Shown piece by piece: positions 35,980 through 45,543 of a DNA stretch of 47,336 bases. The notes beneath the pieces were generated by a model. That model was not told the DNA's origin. It did not search any database and saw nothing but the letters and a program-made list of their open reading frames with translations. Each line of letters starts with the position of its first letter. Position 1 is the stretch's first letter. This DNA is from Thermoanaerobaculaceae bacterium (GTDB lineage Bacteria > Acidobacteriota > Thermoanaerobaculia > Thermoanaerobaculales > Thermoanaerobaculaceae): assembly GCA_025456225.1 (NCBI GenBank), contig JALOLB010000002.1, forward strand, positions 1-47,336, given 5' to 3'. The translations under genes were made by a program, and so were the position numbers.

Positions 35980-36591
35980 ATGCGGCGCGACTTCCTCGAC
36001 CCGTACAGCCGACTCGACTCGCCGATCCACCGCCTGGGGGCCGGCACCAAGCTCGGGACGGCGCTCGGCCTCGTGGTGCTGGTGCTGGTCGTGCCGACGT
36101 CCCGCCCGGTCGCCCTGGCCGCCGTCGCGGCTGCCCTGGTCGCCATCGCGGTGTGCAGCCGGGTCCCGTGGCGGTTCCTCGCGGGCCGGGTGCTCATGCT
36201 GGAGCCGCTCGTGCTGGGCGTGGCCGGTCTGGCGCTGCTCCAGCCGGGGGGTTGGCGGCTCTTTCTGTTCCTCCTTGCCAGGAGCACCCTCTGCCTGGGG
36301 ACCATGGTGTTGCTGTCCAACACCACGCCGTTCGAGGATCTCCTCCGGGTCATGAAGGCCGCGCACATGCCGGCACTGCTGGTGACAACCCTGTCACTCC
36401 TGTACCGGTACCTGTTCGTGCTGGTGGACGAGGCGGGGCGCATGAAGCGGGCGAGGGCGAGCCGGACGTTCACCCGGCGACGGGCGTGGGCGTGGCACAC
36501 CGGGGCCTCGGTGGTGAGCCAGCTCTTCATCCGCTCGAGCGAGCGGGCCGAGCGGATCCACGCGGCGATGTGCGCCAGGGGGTGGCGATGA
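35980..36591 (+). CDS. cbiQ: ECF transporter transmembrane T component
   Basis: LDSPIHRLGAGTKLGTAL...NTTPFEDLLRVMKAAHMPALLVTTLSLLYRYLFVLVDEAGRMKRARASR. Confidence 0.92.
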   Translation: MRRDFLDPYSRLDSPIHRLGAGTKLGTALGLVVLVLVVPTSRPVALAAVAAALVAIAVCSRVPWRFLAGRVLMLEPLVLGVAGLALLQPGGWRLFLFLLARSTLCLGTMVLLSNTTPFEDLLRVMKAAHMPALLVTTLSLLYRYLFVLVDEAGRMKRARASRTFTRRRAWAWHTGASVVSQLFIRSSERAERIHAAMCARGWR

Positions 36592-37337
36592 CGGCCGCCA
36601 TCGAGGTCCGCGACCTGCACTTCCGCTACGCCGAGGGCACCCGGGCACTGGGCGGGGTCAGCTTTGCGATCGCAGAGGGCGAGTGCGTCGGCCTCATCGG
36701 TCCCAACGGGGCGGGCAAGAGCACCCTGCTGCTCCATCTCAACGGCCTGCTGCCGGAGTCGTGGGACGGTCCCGGCGCCGTCCTCGTCGGCGGTGAGCCG
36801 GTCGATGCCAGAAGCCTCTTCGAGGTGCGTCGCAGGGTGGGGCTGCTCTTCCAGGACGCGAACGACCAGCTCTTCTGCCCGACCGTGCTGGAGGACGTGG
36901 CGTTCGGTCCCCGTCAGCTCGGCCTGAGCGAGCCGGAGGTCCGGGAACGGGTCACCGCGGCGCTGGCGCAGGCCGGGATCAGCGGCTTCGAGGGCCGTGC
37001 CCCGCATCACCTCAGTGCGGGAGAGAAGCGCCGGGTGTGCCTGGCCGGCGTGCTGGCCTGCGGCCCCTCGATCCTGGTGCTGGACGAGCCGACCAGCAGC
37101 CTCGACCCCAGGGGCCGCCGGGAGCTCAAGGAGCTGCTGCGGCGGATCCCGATCACCAAGCTGATCGCCACGCACGACCTCGACCTCGTGGTGGAGCTGT
37201 GCTCCCGCGTCGTCGTCCTGGACGGTGGCGTCGTGGTGGCGGAAGGCCCCACCGTCGAGGTGCTCTCGGACGAGGCGCTCATGCTCCGCCACAGCCTCGA
37301 GCGGCCCCACGCCCTCCGGCACCTGCATCCGCACTGA
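36588..37337 (+). CDS. cbiO: ECF transporter ATPase A component
   Basis: GLIGPNGAGKST, LLFQDANDQLFCPTV, LSAGEKRRVCLAGVL, ILVLDEPTSSLDP; ATGA overlap with cbiQ. Confidence 0.95.
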   Translation: MTAAIEVRDLHFRYAEGTRALGGVSFAIAEGECVGLIGPNGAGKSTLLLHLNGLLPESWDGPGAVLVGGEPVDARSLFEVRRRVGLLFQDANDQLFCPTVLEDVAFGPRQLGLSEPEVRERVTAALAQAGISGFEGRAPHHLSAGEKRRVCLAGVLACGPSILVLDEPTSSLDPRGRRELKELLRRIPITKLIATHDLDLVVELCSRVVVLDGGVVVAEGPTVEVLSDEALMLRHSLERPHALRHLHPH

Positions 37338-37389
37338 CCGCGAACCGGCCTGGAACCAGGGCGCCCAGCACCTTTCCCGCGTCTCTCGA

Positions 37390-37423
37390 CTCGCCCGCCA
37401 CGAGCGGGAGAGGGTTGCGGGGC
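37390..37423. repeat. Single REP-like hairpin between convergent genes
   Basis: CTCGCCCGC-CACGA-GCGGGAGAG followed by GGTTGCGGGG, same pattern as the pair at 45347-45461. Confidence 0.5.
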
Positions 37424-37426
37424 GGC

Positions 37427-38512
37427 TCAGGTGGCCGAGGGGTAGTCCGTGTAACCCTTCGGGCCTGGCGTGTAGAAGGTCCCGAAGTCGGGCGCGTTGA
37501 GGGGGAGATCCCGCTGGAGCCGCGCCACGAGGTCGGGGTTGGCGAGGAACGGCCGCCCGAACGCGATGAGGTTCGCGCGACCCTCGTCCAGCGCCGCCTC
37601 GGCCGTCGCCCGGTCGAAGCCGCCGGCCAGAATGAAGGTGCGCGGCCATGCCCGGCGCAGGGCGCGCTTGAGCGTCTCGGGGACCTCGGGAGCCCCCATC
37701 GCCGAGTGGTCGACGAGGTGGACGTACTGGATGCCGGTGGCGACCAGCCGCGGCACGAGGGTGGTGTAGGTCTCCTCGATCTCGGGATAGGGCTTCATGC
37801 CGGCGTTGACCCCGTAGGGCGAGAGACGGATGCCGACATGCTCGCCGCCGATGGCCGCAGCCACGGCGTGCGTCACCTCGAGGACAAAGGTGAGGCGCTT
37901 CTCGATCGAACCGCCCCACGCGTCGGTGCGCTGGTTGGTCTGGGGGCTGAGGAACTGCTCCAGCAGGTAGCCGTTGGCACCGTGCAGCTCGACGCCGTCG
38001 AACCCGGCAGCCACTGCCTTGCAAGCAGCCTGGACGTGCTCCTCGATCGCCGTGCGCACCTCGTCGGCGGTCATCGGCCTCGGCACGGGATGAGGCTGCA
38101 TGCCCTTCGCATCGGTGTACATCTCGCCGTCGGCGGCCACGGCGCTGGGCGCCAGGACCTCGCCTCCCGCCGGCAGGTTGAGGGGATGGCCGACCCGTCC
38201 GGTGTGCATGAGCTGGACGAAGATGCGGCCTCCCGCGGCGTGGACGGCGCCGGTGACCTTCCGCCAGGCCTCGACCTGCTCTGGTGACCAGATCCCCGGG
38301 ATGCGAGGGTAGCCTGTGCCGTTGGGCGAGGGCGAGGTGCCCTCGGTGACGATGAGCCCGGCACCAGCTCGCTGGGCGTAGTACTCGGCCATGATGTCGT
38401 TGGGAGTGTTCGCGTCGACCGCGCGGCTGCGCGTCATGGGTGCCATGACCAGGTGGTTGCGGAGGGACAGGGGTCCCAGGGTGGTTGGGGCGAATAGCTG
38501 TGTGTCTGACAT
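37427..38512 (-). CDS. NADH:flavin oxidoreductase, Old Yellow Enzyme family (alkene reductase)
   Basis: LFAPTTLGPLSLRNHLVMAPMTRSRA, GFDGVELHGANGYLLEQFLSPQTNQRTDAWGGSIEKR, IAFGRPFLANPDLVARL. Confidence 0.94.
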   Translation of the reverse strand: MSDTQLFAPTTLGPLSLRNHLVMAPMTRSRAVDANTPNDIMAEYYAQRAGAGLIVTEGTSPSPNGTGYPRIPGIWSPEQVEAWRKVTGAVHAAGGRIFVQLMHTGRVGHPLNLPAGGEVLAPSAVAADGEMYTDAKGMQPHPVPRPMTADEVRTAIEEHVQAACKAVAAGFDGVELHGANGYLLEQFLSPQTNQRTDAWGGSIEKRLTFVLEVTHAVAAAIGGEHVGIRLSPYGVNAGMKPYPEIEETYTTLVPRLVATGIQYVHLVDHSAMGAPEVPETLKRALRRAWPRTFILAGGFDRATAEAALDEGRANLIAFGRPFLANPDLVARLQRDLPLNAPDFGTFYTPGPKGYTDYPSAT

Positions 38513-38650
38513 GCTCGACTCCCTATGCTGGCGTTGGTCTGTCGCCGCCGGCACACCGGCCGAATTGCATTCGGTGGCGCGGTGACGACCCCATCCGTTC
38601 CATTTCAAACGAATGGCGAAACCCCTGCCCACTATTCCCGTGGGTGCCCG

Positions 38651-41600
38651 TCAGCGACCAGGCGGATGCAGAACGCGTTGCAGCATCAAGGCAAGGTGCT
38701 CGATGTCGGTCGGTTTCTGCATGATCTCGACGACGCCTGCCGTTTCGAGCTGCCCGCGCAGGCTCTCGGCCAGGTGTCCCGTCAGCGCCACGGCGCGCAG
38801 CCCGGGGACGATCTGGCGTGCCGCGCACACGAGCTCGACACCGGACATCTCGGGCATCGTGACGTCGGTCAGCAGCAGGTCGAACAGCCTCCCTGACCGG
38901 ATGATGGCCAGCGCCTCGCGCCCGTTCCCCGCATCGAGCACCCGGTAGCCGAGGAACACCAGGGTCTCGCGCAACGTCTCCCGGACCTGGGGCTCGTCCT
39001 CGGTGAGCAGGATGGTCTCCCCGGACCCGAGTGGCAGGGTCCGGTCGATCTCGATCGGAGTCTGGGGGACCCCGGTGAACGCCGGCAGGTAGAGCTGCAC
39101 CGAGGTTCCGATGCCGGGCGTGCTGTCGATTGCCGTGAAGCCGCCGTGCTGCTGCATCAGGCCATACACCTGGGAGAGCCCGAGGCCGGTCCCCTGGCCA
39201 TGGGGCTTGGTCGTGAAGAACGGCTCGAACACGTGTGGCAGGTCGGCCGGGGCGATGCCACACCCCGTGTCGGTGACGGCGATGCGGAACCACTCACCCT
39301 CGGTCATGCCGGCCAGGGGCAGCGCTGCCTGGGGGTGCACGACGACGCGGTCGATCGCGAGCGTCAGGGTGCCACCCCCGGGCATGGCGTCGCGGGCGTT
39401 GACCGCCAGGTTCATGAGGATCTGCTGCAACTGGATGGGATCGGCGTTGACGGCGGCATCCTCGGCGATGCTCACCTGCGTCCGCACCGCGATGCTCTCG
39501 GGCAGGGTCTGGTCGAGGATTCTGGCGGTGTCGTGGACGAACTGCAGGAGCGAGACGGGGCGGCGTTCGACCGAGGACTGGCGGCAGAAGTCGAGCATCT
39601 GGCGAACCAGGCTGGCGCCGCGCTGCCCCTGGTCGAGGATGACCCCGAGCGCCCTGGCGATCCGTGCATCGAGCTGGGGCTGTCGCAGCAGCATCTCGGG
39701 GTACGTGACGATGGTGGTGAGGATATTGTTGAGGTCGTGGGCCAGCCCTCCGGCGAGCTGGCCGAAGACCGCCAGGCGGTTCTCCTGCTCGAGCCGGCTG
39801 GCGACCCGCTTCTCCGCGGTGACGTCGCGGATGATGAGGACCCAGCCGCTCGACGATCCGACCCCCACGACCGACCGGGCGCGCGCCTCGAAGACCCGCA
39901 GCTCCCCGTTCGTCAGGACGATCTCGCGCGGTGCACCGCCGGTCTCGGCGTCGAGGAGGCCACGAAGCTCGGGGCGGGTCATCTCCACCCTGGTCTCGAG
40001 CAGACCGGGGTCCAGCAGCGCGAGGTACTGCCGTCCGAGCGAGTTGGCGAGGACGACCCGGCTCTCGCCGTCGAGGAGCACGACGCCGTCCGGCAACTGC
40101 TCGACGAGGGCGGCCAGGCGCCGCTGCTCGGCCTCGAGACGAAGCTGGAGCTGGCCGTCATGGAGCGCCACGGCCAACTGGTCGCCGACCTCCCGGGCGA
40201 TCTCCCGGTGCTCGGACGTGAATGCCGCAGGATGTGTGCTCGCGAGGCTGAAGACGCCGATCAGCCGACCGTCGGCGAACAGCGGTGCCGTGACCGCGGA
40301 TCGCAGGACGAGGCTGGGCTGCCCATCCGAAGGGGGAGTGCCCTCATGCAGATCTGGAAGGTCCGAGTTGTAGTACACCCCGCCTGGAGGGTAGCTCTCC
40401 TCTGTGGCATGTCGGCGTAGGGGCGCCCGCGTGCCCGTTGGCAGACCGACGCCCTCGGCGGCATCCACCGCCAGGTGCTCGGCCTCCCCGGCCACCTCGT
40501 CGAAGACCACCACACTGGCCCGCTCACACCCGACCAGCCTGCGCACGGGTGGCAAGGCGACGGCAGCGATCTCACGGGGGGAGCGGGCGGCCAGGACCGC
40601 CACGTCCATGGCGTGGAGTGCCTCGAGCCTCGCCATGGAGTGCGCCAGGGCCTCCTCGGCCACCTTCCGCTCGGTGACGTCCCGTACCGTCGTCACGACC
40701 CTGATCACCTGCCTGCCCTCGAACACCGGGATCTTGCGGGTGTCGGTGTAGAGGCGGCGCTCCCCGACGTGGACGACGTCGTCGGTCGTGAGCGTCCTGC
40801 CGGTGGCGAAGACCTCCGCGTACTCGTCCCGAACCTTCGGGGAAAGGAACGGGTAGACCTCGAAGATGGTCTTCCCGATCGTGTCCTCGGTGATCCCAAG
40901 CTCCCGACCCCAGGAACGGAAGGCCGCATTCATGAGGACGATCCGGAGGTCGGGATCGACCACGTGGAGCGGGTCGGCCATCGACTCGAGGGTGGTGCGG
41001 TACTGCTCCTCCGACTCCCGCAGCATCTCGAGCGAGCGGATCTGCGGCGTGATGTCCCGGATGATCGCCAGGAGCTGGCTGTCGCCGACCGGCACGATCC
41101 GGGCCTCGAAGTTGAGTGGGACGCCGCCGATCTCCAGGGTGTACTCGATGGTCTGGGCTTCCCCGCTGCGCAGGGCGGTCGCGAGCTTCTCGAGGATCGG
41201 GCCGGCAGCGTGGGGGGGGAGGACCTCGTCGATCCGCCGGTTGAGGAAGACCTCGGGCGGAGCGTAGAGGTCGTCGTCCCGGGCCGCCTTGTAATCGATG
41301 ATCACGCCCTCGGCCGTGGTGCGGAACATCATGTCGGGGATTGCATTGAGCAGGGCGCGCTGCTCCGTCTCGCTGCGGTGCCGGGCCTCCTCCGCGAGCT
41401 TGCGCTGGGAGATGTCCTGGATGCTGCCCTCGTAGTGGCGGATCGAGCCGCTGGAGTCACGCACCGCCCGCGCGTTGTCCTCGACCCAGATCACGTGGCC
41501 GTCCGGGCGCCGCAGGCGCAGCTCGACGCCTCGCGCCACGCCGGTCTGCTCCATCCGCTCGAGCCACTCCCGCCTCTGCTCCGGGTCGGCGTACAGGTCC

Positions 41601-41800
41601 GCGACATTGACTGCCAGCAGCGAGGCCGGGTCCGGGTAGCCGACGAGCGAGGCCATGGCGGGGTTGGCGGCGAGGAAGGCGCCACCCGGTGTGGTCCGGT
41701 AGACGCCGATGGGCAGACCCTCGACCAGGCTCGCCAGGCTCTCCTCGACGTCGGGCATGGTCACGAGATGGGGGCTCTCCTCGGGTGGCATTATCTCCAC
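38651..41800 (-). CDS. Hybrid sensor histidine kinase: multiple PAS, GAF, HisKA, HATPase and C-terminal REC
   Basis: AVFGQLAGGLAHDLNNILTTIVTYPEMLL, VTDTGCGIAPADLPHVFEPFFTTKPHGQGTGLGLSQVYGLMQQHGG, LLLTDVTMPEMSGVELV. Confidence 0.94.
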   Translation of the reverse strand: MEIMPPEESPHLVTMPDVEESLASLVEGLPIGVYRTTPGGAFLAANPAMASLVGYPDPASLLAVNVADLYADPEQRREWLERMEQTGVARGVELRLRRPDGHVIWVEDNARAVRDSSGSIRHYEGSIQDISQRKLAEEARHRSETEQRALLNAIPDMMFRTTAEGVIIDYKAARDDDLYAPPEVFLNRRIDEVLPPHAAGPILEKLATALRSGEAQTIEYTLEIGGVPLNFEARIVPVGDSQLLAIIRDITPQIRSLEMLRESEEQYRTTLESMADPLHVVDPDLRIVLMNAAFRSWGRELGITEDTIGKTIFEVYPFLSPKVRDEYAEVFATGRTLTTDDVVHVGERRLYTDTRKIPVFEGRQVIRVVTTVRDVTERKVAEEALAHSMARLEALHAMDVAVLAARSPREIAAVALPPVRRLVGCERASVVVFDEVAGEAEHLAVDAAEGVGLPTGTRAPLRRHATEESYPPGGVYYNSDLPDLHEGTPPSDGQPSLVLRSAVTAPLFADGRLIGVFSLASTHPAAFTSEHREIAREVGDQLAVALHDGQLQLRLEAEQRRLAALVEQLPDGVVLLDGESRVVLANSLGRQYLALLDPGLLETRVEMTRPELRGLLDAETGGAPREIVLTNGELRVFEARARSVVGVGSSSGWVLIIRDVTAEKRVASRLEQENRLAVFGQLAGGLAHDLNNILTTIVTYPEMLLRQPQLDARIARALGVILDQGQRGASLVRQMLDFCRQSSVERRPVSLLQFVHDTARILDQTLPESIAVRTQVSIAEDAAVNADPIQLQQILMNLAVNARDAMPGGGTLTLAIDRVVVHPQAALPLAGMTEGEWFRIAVTDTGCGIAPADLPHVFEPFFTTKPHGQGTGLGLSQVYGLMQQHGGFTAIDSTPGIGTSVQLYLPAFTGVPQTPIEIDRTLPLGSGETILLTEDEPQVRETLRETLVFLGYRVLDAGNGREALAIIRSGRLFDLLLTDVTMPEMSGVELVCAARQIVPGLRAVALTGHLAESLRGQLETAGVVEIMQKPTDIEHLALMLQRVLHPPGR

Positions 41801-41836
41801 GAGGTGACGGCCTGTCGACCGGGGCCGCCTCCAGGG

Positions 41837-42628
41837 CTATCGCAGGATGAACTCGGCGAACTCGGGGACCGTGGCGAAGTAGGCGACGCAGGCCTGCTGC
41901 ATGAACTCGCGGATGGACGGGATGTCGTGCCCCCAGCCCACCGCCGCGGCGTCTACACCCGCCGCCCGGGCCATCAGCACGCCGGGCTTGAGGTCGTCGA
42001 CGACCAGCACGTCCCTGGGGTCCAGGTGGAGCTGCGTGAGGATCTGGAGGACGGGATAGGGGCTGGGCTTGCGCTTGTGGGCCTCGAAGTCCCACCCGAA
42101 GACGAGGTCGGGCACCACGCCGTGGCCGTTGCCGGCGCCGCGGTAGTGTCCGAGGATGACGTCCTTCTCCGAGTGGGACACCACGGCGATCTGCCCGCCG
42201 GCCGCCTTGTAGGCCGCGAGGGCTTCGAGAAAGCCGGGGTAGAACTGCGGGATCTCCCGCGAGGTGTACTCCTGCCAGATCCGGTGCTCGACGGCCATCT
42301 CCTCGGGCGTCAGCCCCACCTCGTCGAGCAGGAAGTGCATGATGCCCGGCTCGAAGTTGCGGCGGAACCAGGTGTCGAGATCGACCGGCGTCTGCCCGGG
42401 GCGCAGCACCTCCATGGTCCTGACGTGGGCCGGGTAGTGCACCCGGCGGGTGCCGTCCACGGCGGTGTCGTCGTGGTCGAGGATGAGGCATCGGTAGCGC
42501 GTGGCCCTGGTCCCCCTTTCCGGCGGGGCATCATACCCCGTGCCCGGGGAGGGCTCTTGCTGCGGCGGTCGCGTATCTGTCCGGCTTCCGGGATGAACCC
42601 GCATCGCCTTCGGCGCGACGCCTTGCAT
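41837..42628 (-). CDS. HAD family hydrolase (start uncertain; conserved part begins about 42510)
   Basis: YRCLILDHDDTAVDGT, VVSHSEKD, KPSPYPVLQIL, VLVVDDLKPGVLMARAAGVD. Confidence 0.88.
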   Translation of the reverse strand: MQGVAPKAMRVHPGSRTDTRPPQQEPSPGTGYDAPPERGTRATRYRCLILDHDDTAVDGTRRVHYPAHVRTMEVLRPGQTPVDLDTWFRRNFEPGIMHFLLDEVGLTPEEMAVEHRIWQEYTSREIPQFYPGFLEALAAYKAAGGQIAVVSHSEKDVILGHYRGAGNGHGVVPDLVFGWDFEAHKRKPSPYPVLQILTQLHLDPRDVLVVDDLKPGVLMARAAGVDAAAVGWGHDIPSIREFMQQACVAYFATVPEFAEFILR

Positions 42629-42679
42629 CTGGCCCCACGGCGCCCGTAACGCGGGCCTTCCGCTTTCTCGGACTGGCTC

Positions 42680-43495
42680 CTAGCGCGCGAGGTGGTGGAG
42701 CTTCCGGACGAGCTCGATGGCCCGCACGGGCTCCTGCCGGTCCGGGGGCGCCACCAGCCGGCCCTCGCGCCGCAGCTCGCCGTCGAGCGTCGAGATCGGC
42801 TCGCACCAGACCCACGCGCCGCGCACCGTCGCGTGGAAGGCGGTCCGCGGGCCGAGCCGGCGCCAGCCCGCGGCGGCCATCTCGACGACCCCGAGCCCGA
42901 ACAGGATGCGGAACCCCAGGGCGGCTGCCACGGCTCCGGGCGTGACCGGGCTGACGGAGGTGAGCCGCCCGCCGAGCAGGCGCGGCAGGTCGAGGAAGAG
43001 GGTGGCCCGGGCGTGCTCCCAGAAGTAGAGCGCCCACTGCCCGGCCGGGATGTCGGGCTTCCCGCCCGCGAAGCCGGCGCCGATCGGCGAGCCGGGGACG
43101 GCGATCGCCCAGGCGAGGCAGGCGAGGGCCATGCTGGCGAGCACCGGTCGGTTGATCGCCCTGGCACGCCAGGTCGAGCTGGCGCGACCGCGGAGCAGGA
43201 CGACCAGCGACCCGAGGTAGTCCCCCAGGGCCAGCACCCCCAGGACCACCGCGACCCAGAACGACCCGGCCGTCCACACCAGCTTGACGAGCCAGAGCAG
43301 GAGCAGCATCGCTGCCCCGGGGGCGATCGCCAGGGCCAGCGTCTCGGTGACCATCTGCAGCCACGCGGCACTCCGGGAGGCGTCACGCTCCCAGTGGACT
43401 GCCCACCGGTAGATTGTCGGGTCGTCCCAGTCGAACGCCTCGCGGACTCGCGGCCTCGGGACCAGGATGAGCTCGGGAGTGCCGTGCCCGCTCAT
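42680..43495 (-). CDS. Multi-TM membrane protein, paralog 2 of a tandem pair
   Basis: Several TM segments; motif GFRILFGLGVVEMAAAGWRRLGPRTAFHATVRGAWVWC. Confidence 0.8.
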   Translation of the reverse strand: MSGHGTPELILVPRPRVREAFDWDDPTIYRWAVHWERDASRSAAWLQMVTETLALAIAPGAAMLLLLWLVKLVWTAGSFWVAVVLGVLALGDYLGSLVVLLRGRASSTWRARAINRPVLASMALACLAWAIAVPGSPIGAGFAGGKPDIPAGQWALYFWEHARATLFLDLPRLLGGRLTSVSPVTPGAVAAALGFRILFGLGVVEMAAAGWRRLGPRTAFHATVRGAWVWCEPISTLDGELRREGRLVAPPDRQEPVRAIELVRKLHHLAR

Positions 43496-44403
43496 GCCTC
43501 CTCCCGCTCGTCGAGTGCCAGCGGGGCGCCGCCTCCGCCCTCCGCCTGCTTGCGGAAGGTGGCGACGAAGTCCCCGACCTCGCAGGCGAGGACCGCGGGC
43601 TCCGGGGCCACGCGACCCAGCCACGTGATCTCCGCCTGCGGGTCGAGGTCGGCGGCGCAGCGCCCCCAGGCGTCCGGCATCGTGGCGTAGAACGTCGCGC
43701 CGGTCACGAAGCGCTGCCAGACCCGGGCGGCCAGCTCCACGACCCCGAGCCCGAAGAGCAGGCGGAAGCCGCCGAGCGCGGCGATTGCCAGGCGGGAGCG
43801 GGGTGCGAGAGGCGACCCGCTCCAGCCGAGCGCCTCGGGGATGTCGAAGAGCGCCATGTCGGCGATCTCGCCAGCCCAGAAGCGCGACCAGTCGAGGATC
43901 GGCGGCAGGGCGGCGCCGGAGGTGAAGGCGCGGCCCAGGCCCGGCGCGTCGGCGGCCATCAGGAAGGCCCAGCCGCCGAGGGCGCAGGTGGCGAGCAGGA
44001 AGCGGTTGGAGGCCATCGCCCGGGCCACGACGCTGACCCTGTGGCCCCGCAAGGCGCGCACGACCTCGGCCAGGTAGCGCAGCAGGAAGAAGGCGGTCAG
44101 CACCGCGCCCAGGATCACGGCGACCAGGTTGGAGGCGAGGGACAGCAGCCAGAGCGCGGCGAGCACGAGCACCGGGATTGCCGCGAACGTGATGAGCATC
44201 ACGAGCGCCCAGCCGACCGAGCGGTGGGGCTGGGAGAGCGACCAGCAGTGCTCGAGGCCGTCATCCCAGCGCGGGCCGACCGGATACCCGGTCGACGGGT
44301 CAGCACGGCGGGAAGCGGCCGGGGGAGGCGCGGGAGCGGGGCGCGGCTGATCCGGGCCCAGGCCCGGTGTCGGGGGCTTCAGGTTCGCGTCGTTCCAGCT
44401 CAT
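43492..44403 (-). CDS. Multi-TM membrane protein, paralog 1 of a tandem pair
   Basis: Several TM segments; motif GFRLLFGLGVVELAARVWQRFVTGATFYATMPDAWGRC; ATGA overlap with the next gene. Confidence 0.82.
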   Translation of the reverse strand: MSWNDANLKPPTPGLGPDQPRPAPAPPPAASRRADPSTGYPVGPRWDDGLEHCWSLSQPHRSVGWALVMLITFAAIPVLVLAALWLLSLASNLVAVILGAVLTAFFLLRYLAEVVRALRGHRVSVVARAMASNRFLLATCALGGWAFLMAADAPGLGRAFTSGAALPPILDWSRFWAGEIADMALFDIPEALGWSGSPLAPRSRLAIAALGGFRLLFGLGVVELAARVWQRFVTGATFYATMPDAWGRCAADLDPQAEITWLGRVAPEPAVLACEVGDFVATFRKQAEGGGGAPLALDEREEA

Positions 44404-44495
44404 GCAGGCCTCGCACGGGAAGCGTACCGTGACGCCGACGCCTTTGCCATGGGTCCTGAACGACCGCCGCTCGGGGGCGTGTACCATGACGGCCC

Positions 44496-45224
44496 ATGAG
44501 CCCAGACATCCGCGCAGGCGGCCTCCTCATCCTGTCGATCATCACCGTCTCCACGGTGTGTGCCATCGCCGCACGGGCCGCGGATGGCCCCACCGTGCGC
44601 GAGGAGGTGCTGGCGCCGGGAGGGCAGCGGTACACCATCTCGATCCCGGACGGGTACACGCCGGGAAAGCCCGTGCCCCTCGTGCTGGCGCTGCACTATG
44701 GCGGCACGGTCACGCCGTACTACGGGAAGCCGTTCCTGGTGAACCTGGTGGAGCCGGCGCTCCGGAAGCTCGGGGCGATCATCGTGGCTCCGGACTGCAC
44801 GGCGGGACGCTGGACGGACCCCCAGGCCGAGGCCGACGTGCTGACGCTGCTCGACCACGTCGGGAAGACCTGGGAGGTCGACCCCGCGAGGACGCTCATC
44901 ACCGGCTACAGCATGGGCGGCATGGGAACGTGGGCGCTCGCCGCAAAGCACCAGGACCTCTTCGCCGCCGCCCTCATTGTCGCGGGCCGGCCCCAGGAGG
45001 ACTCCGCCGAGGTGGCCTGGCGCATCCCGCTCTACGTCATCCACAGCCGGGCCGACGAGGTGGTGCCGCTTGAGCCCACCGCCGACATCGCGAAGGTGCT
45101 CGAGGAGAAGGGCGTCAAGATCAAGCTGGTGGTGGTCGATGGTCTGACCCACTACCAGGTCCCGGCGTTCGCACCCTTCATGCGCGAGGCGATCCCCTGG
45201 ATCAAGCGCACGTGGAAGAAGTGA
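44496..45224 (+). CDS. Secreted alpha/beta hydrolase (dienelactone hydrolase / esterase-like)
   Basis: Signal peptide; YTISIPDGYTPGKPVPLVLALHYGG; ITGYSMGGMGTWALAAKH; YVIHSRADEVVP; DGLTHYQ. Confidence 0.88.
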   Translation: MSPDIRAGGLLILSIITVSTVCAIAARAADGPTVREEVLAPGGQRYTISIPDGYTPGKPVPLVLALHYGGTVTPYYGKPFLVNLVEPALRKLGAIIVAPDCTAGRWTDPQAEADVLTLLDHVGKTWEVDPARTLITGYSMGGMGTWALAAKHQDLFAAALIVAGRPQEDSAEVAWRIPLYVIHSRADEVVPLEPTADIAKVLEEKGVKIKLVVVDGLTHYQVPAFAPFMREAIPWIKRTWKK

Positions 45225-45346
45225 CCTCGGCCTCGTCGTAGGCCTCGGGGCGGACGCGCGGCGTGGACACGGCGACACGAGCGGGCTGGTCGCCGGCGCC
45301 GAGGTGGGACGGCTGAGCCGCTTGTGAAACTCTCGACGCTCTGTTC

Positions 45347-45461
45347 CTCCCCCTCGCCCCCGCAGGGGGAGAGGGCCGGGGTAAGGGGGTACAACTCATT
45401 TCGTTTCAAAAACAAAGCGCCCCTCACCCTATCCCTCTCCCCGCTTCGCGGGGCGAGGGGA
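45347..45461. repeat. REPIN-like pair of inverted REP hairpins
   Basis: CCCTCGCCCCCGCAGGGGGAGAGGGCCGGGGTAAGGGGG ... CCCCTCACCCTATCCCTCTCCCCGCTTCGCGGGGCGAGGG, inverted, AT-richer core between. Confidence 0.7.
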
Positions 45462-45543
45462 CCGGAGCGGCAACCCTTGAGAAGTCGGATTCTGTAAGAA
45501 GCTCGGCTGTCAACCGGACGGTGGCTGGCTCGTCAAGTGGGAG

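Noticed and set aside
42555-42600. Possible third copy of the twin-module core (GTATCTGT-CCGG...GGATGA)
   Set aside because: Requires gaps and lacks the TGACGANNNNTCGTCA palindrome at the expected distance
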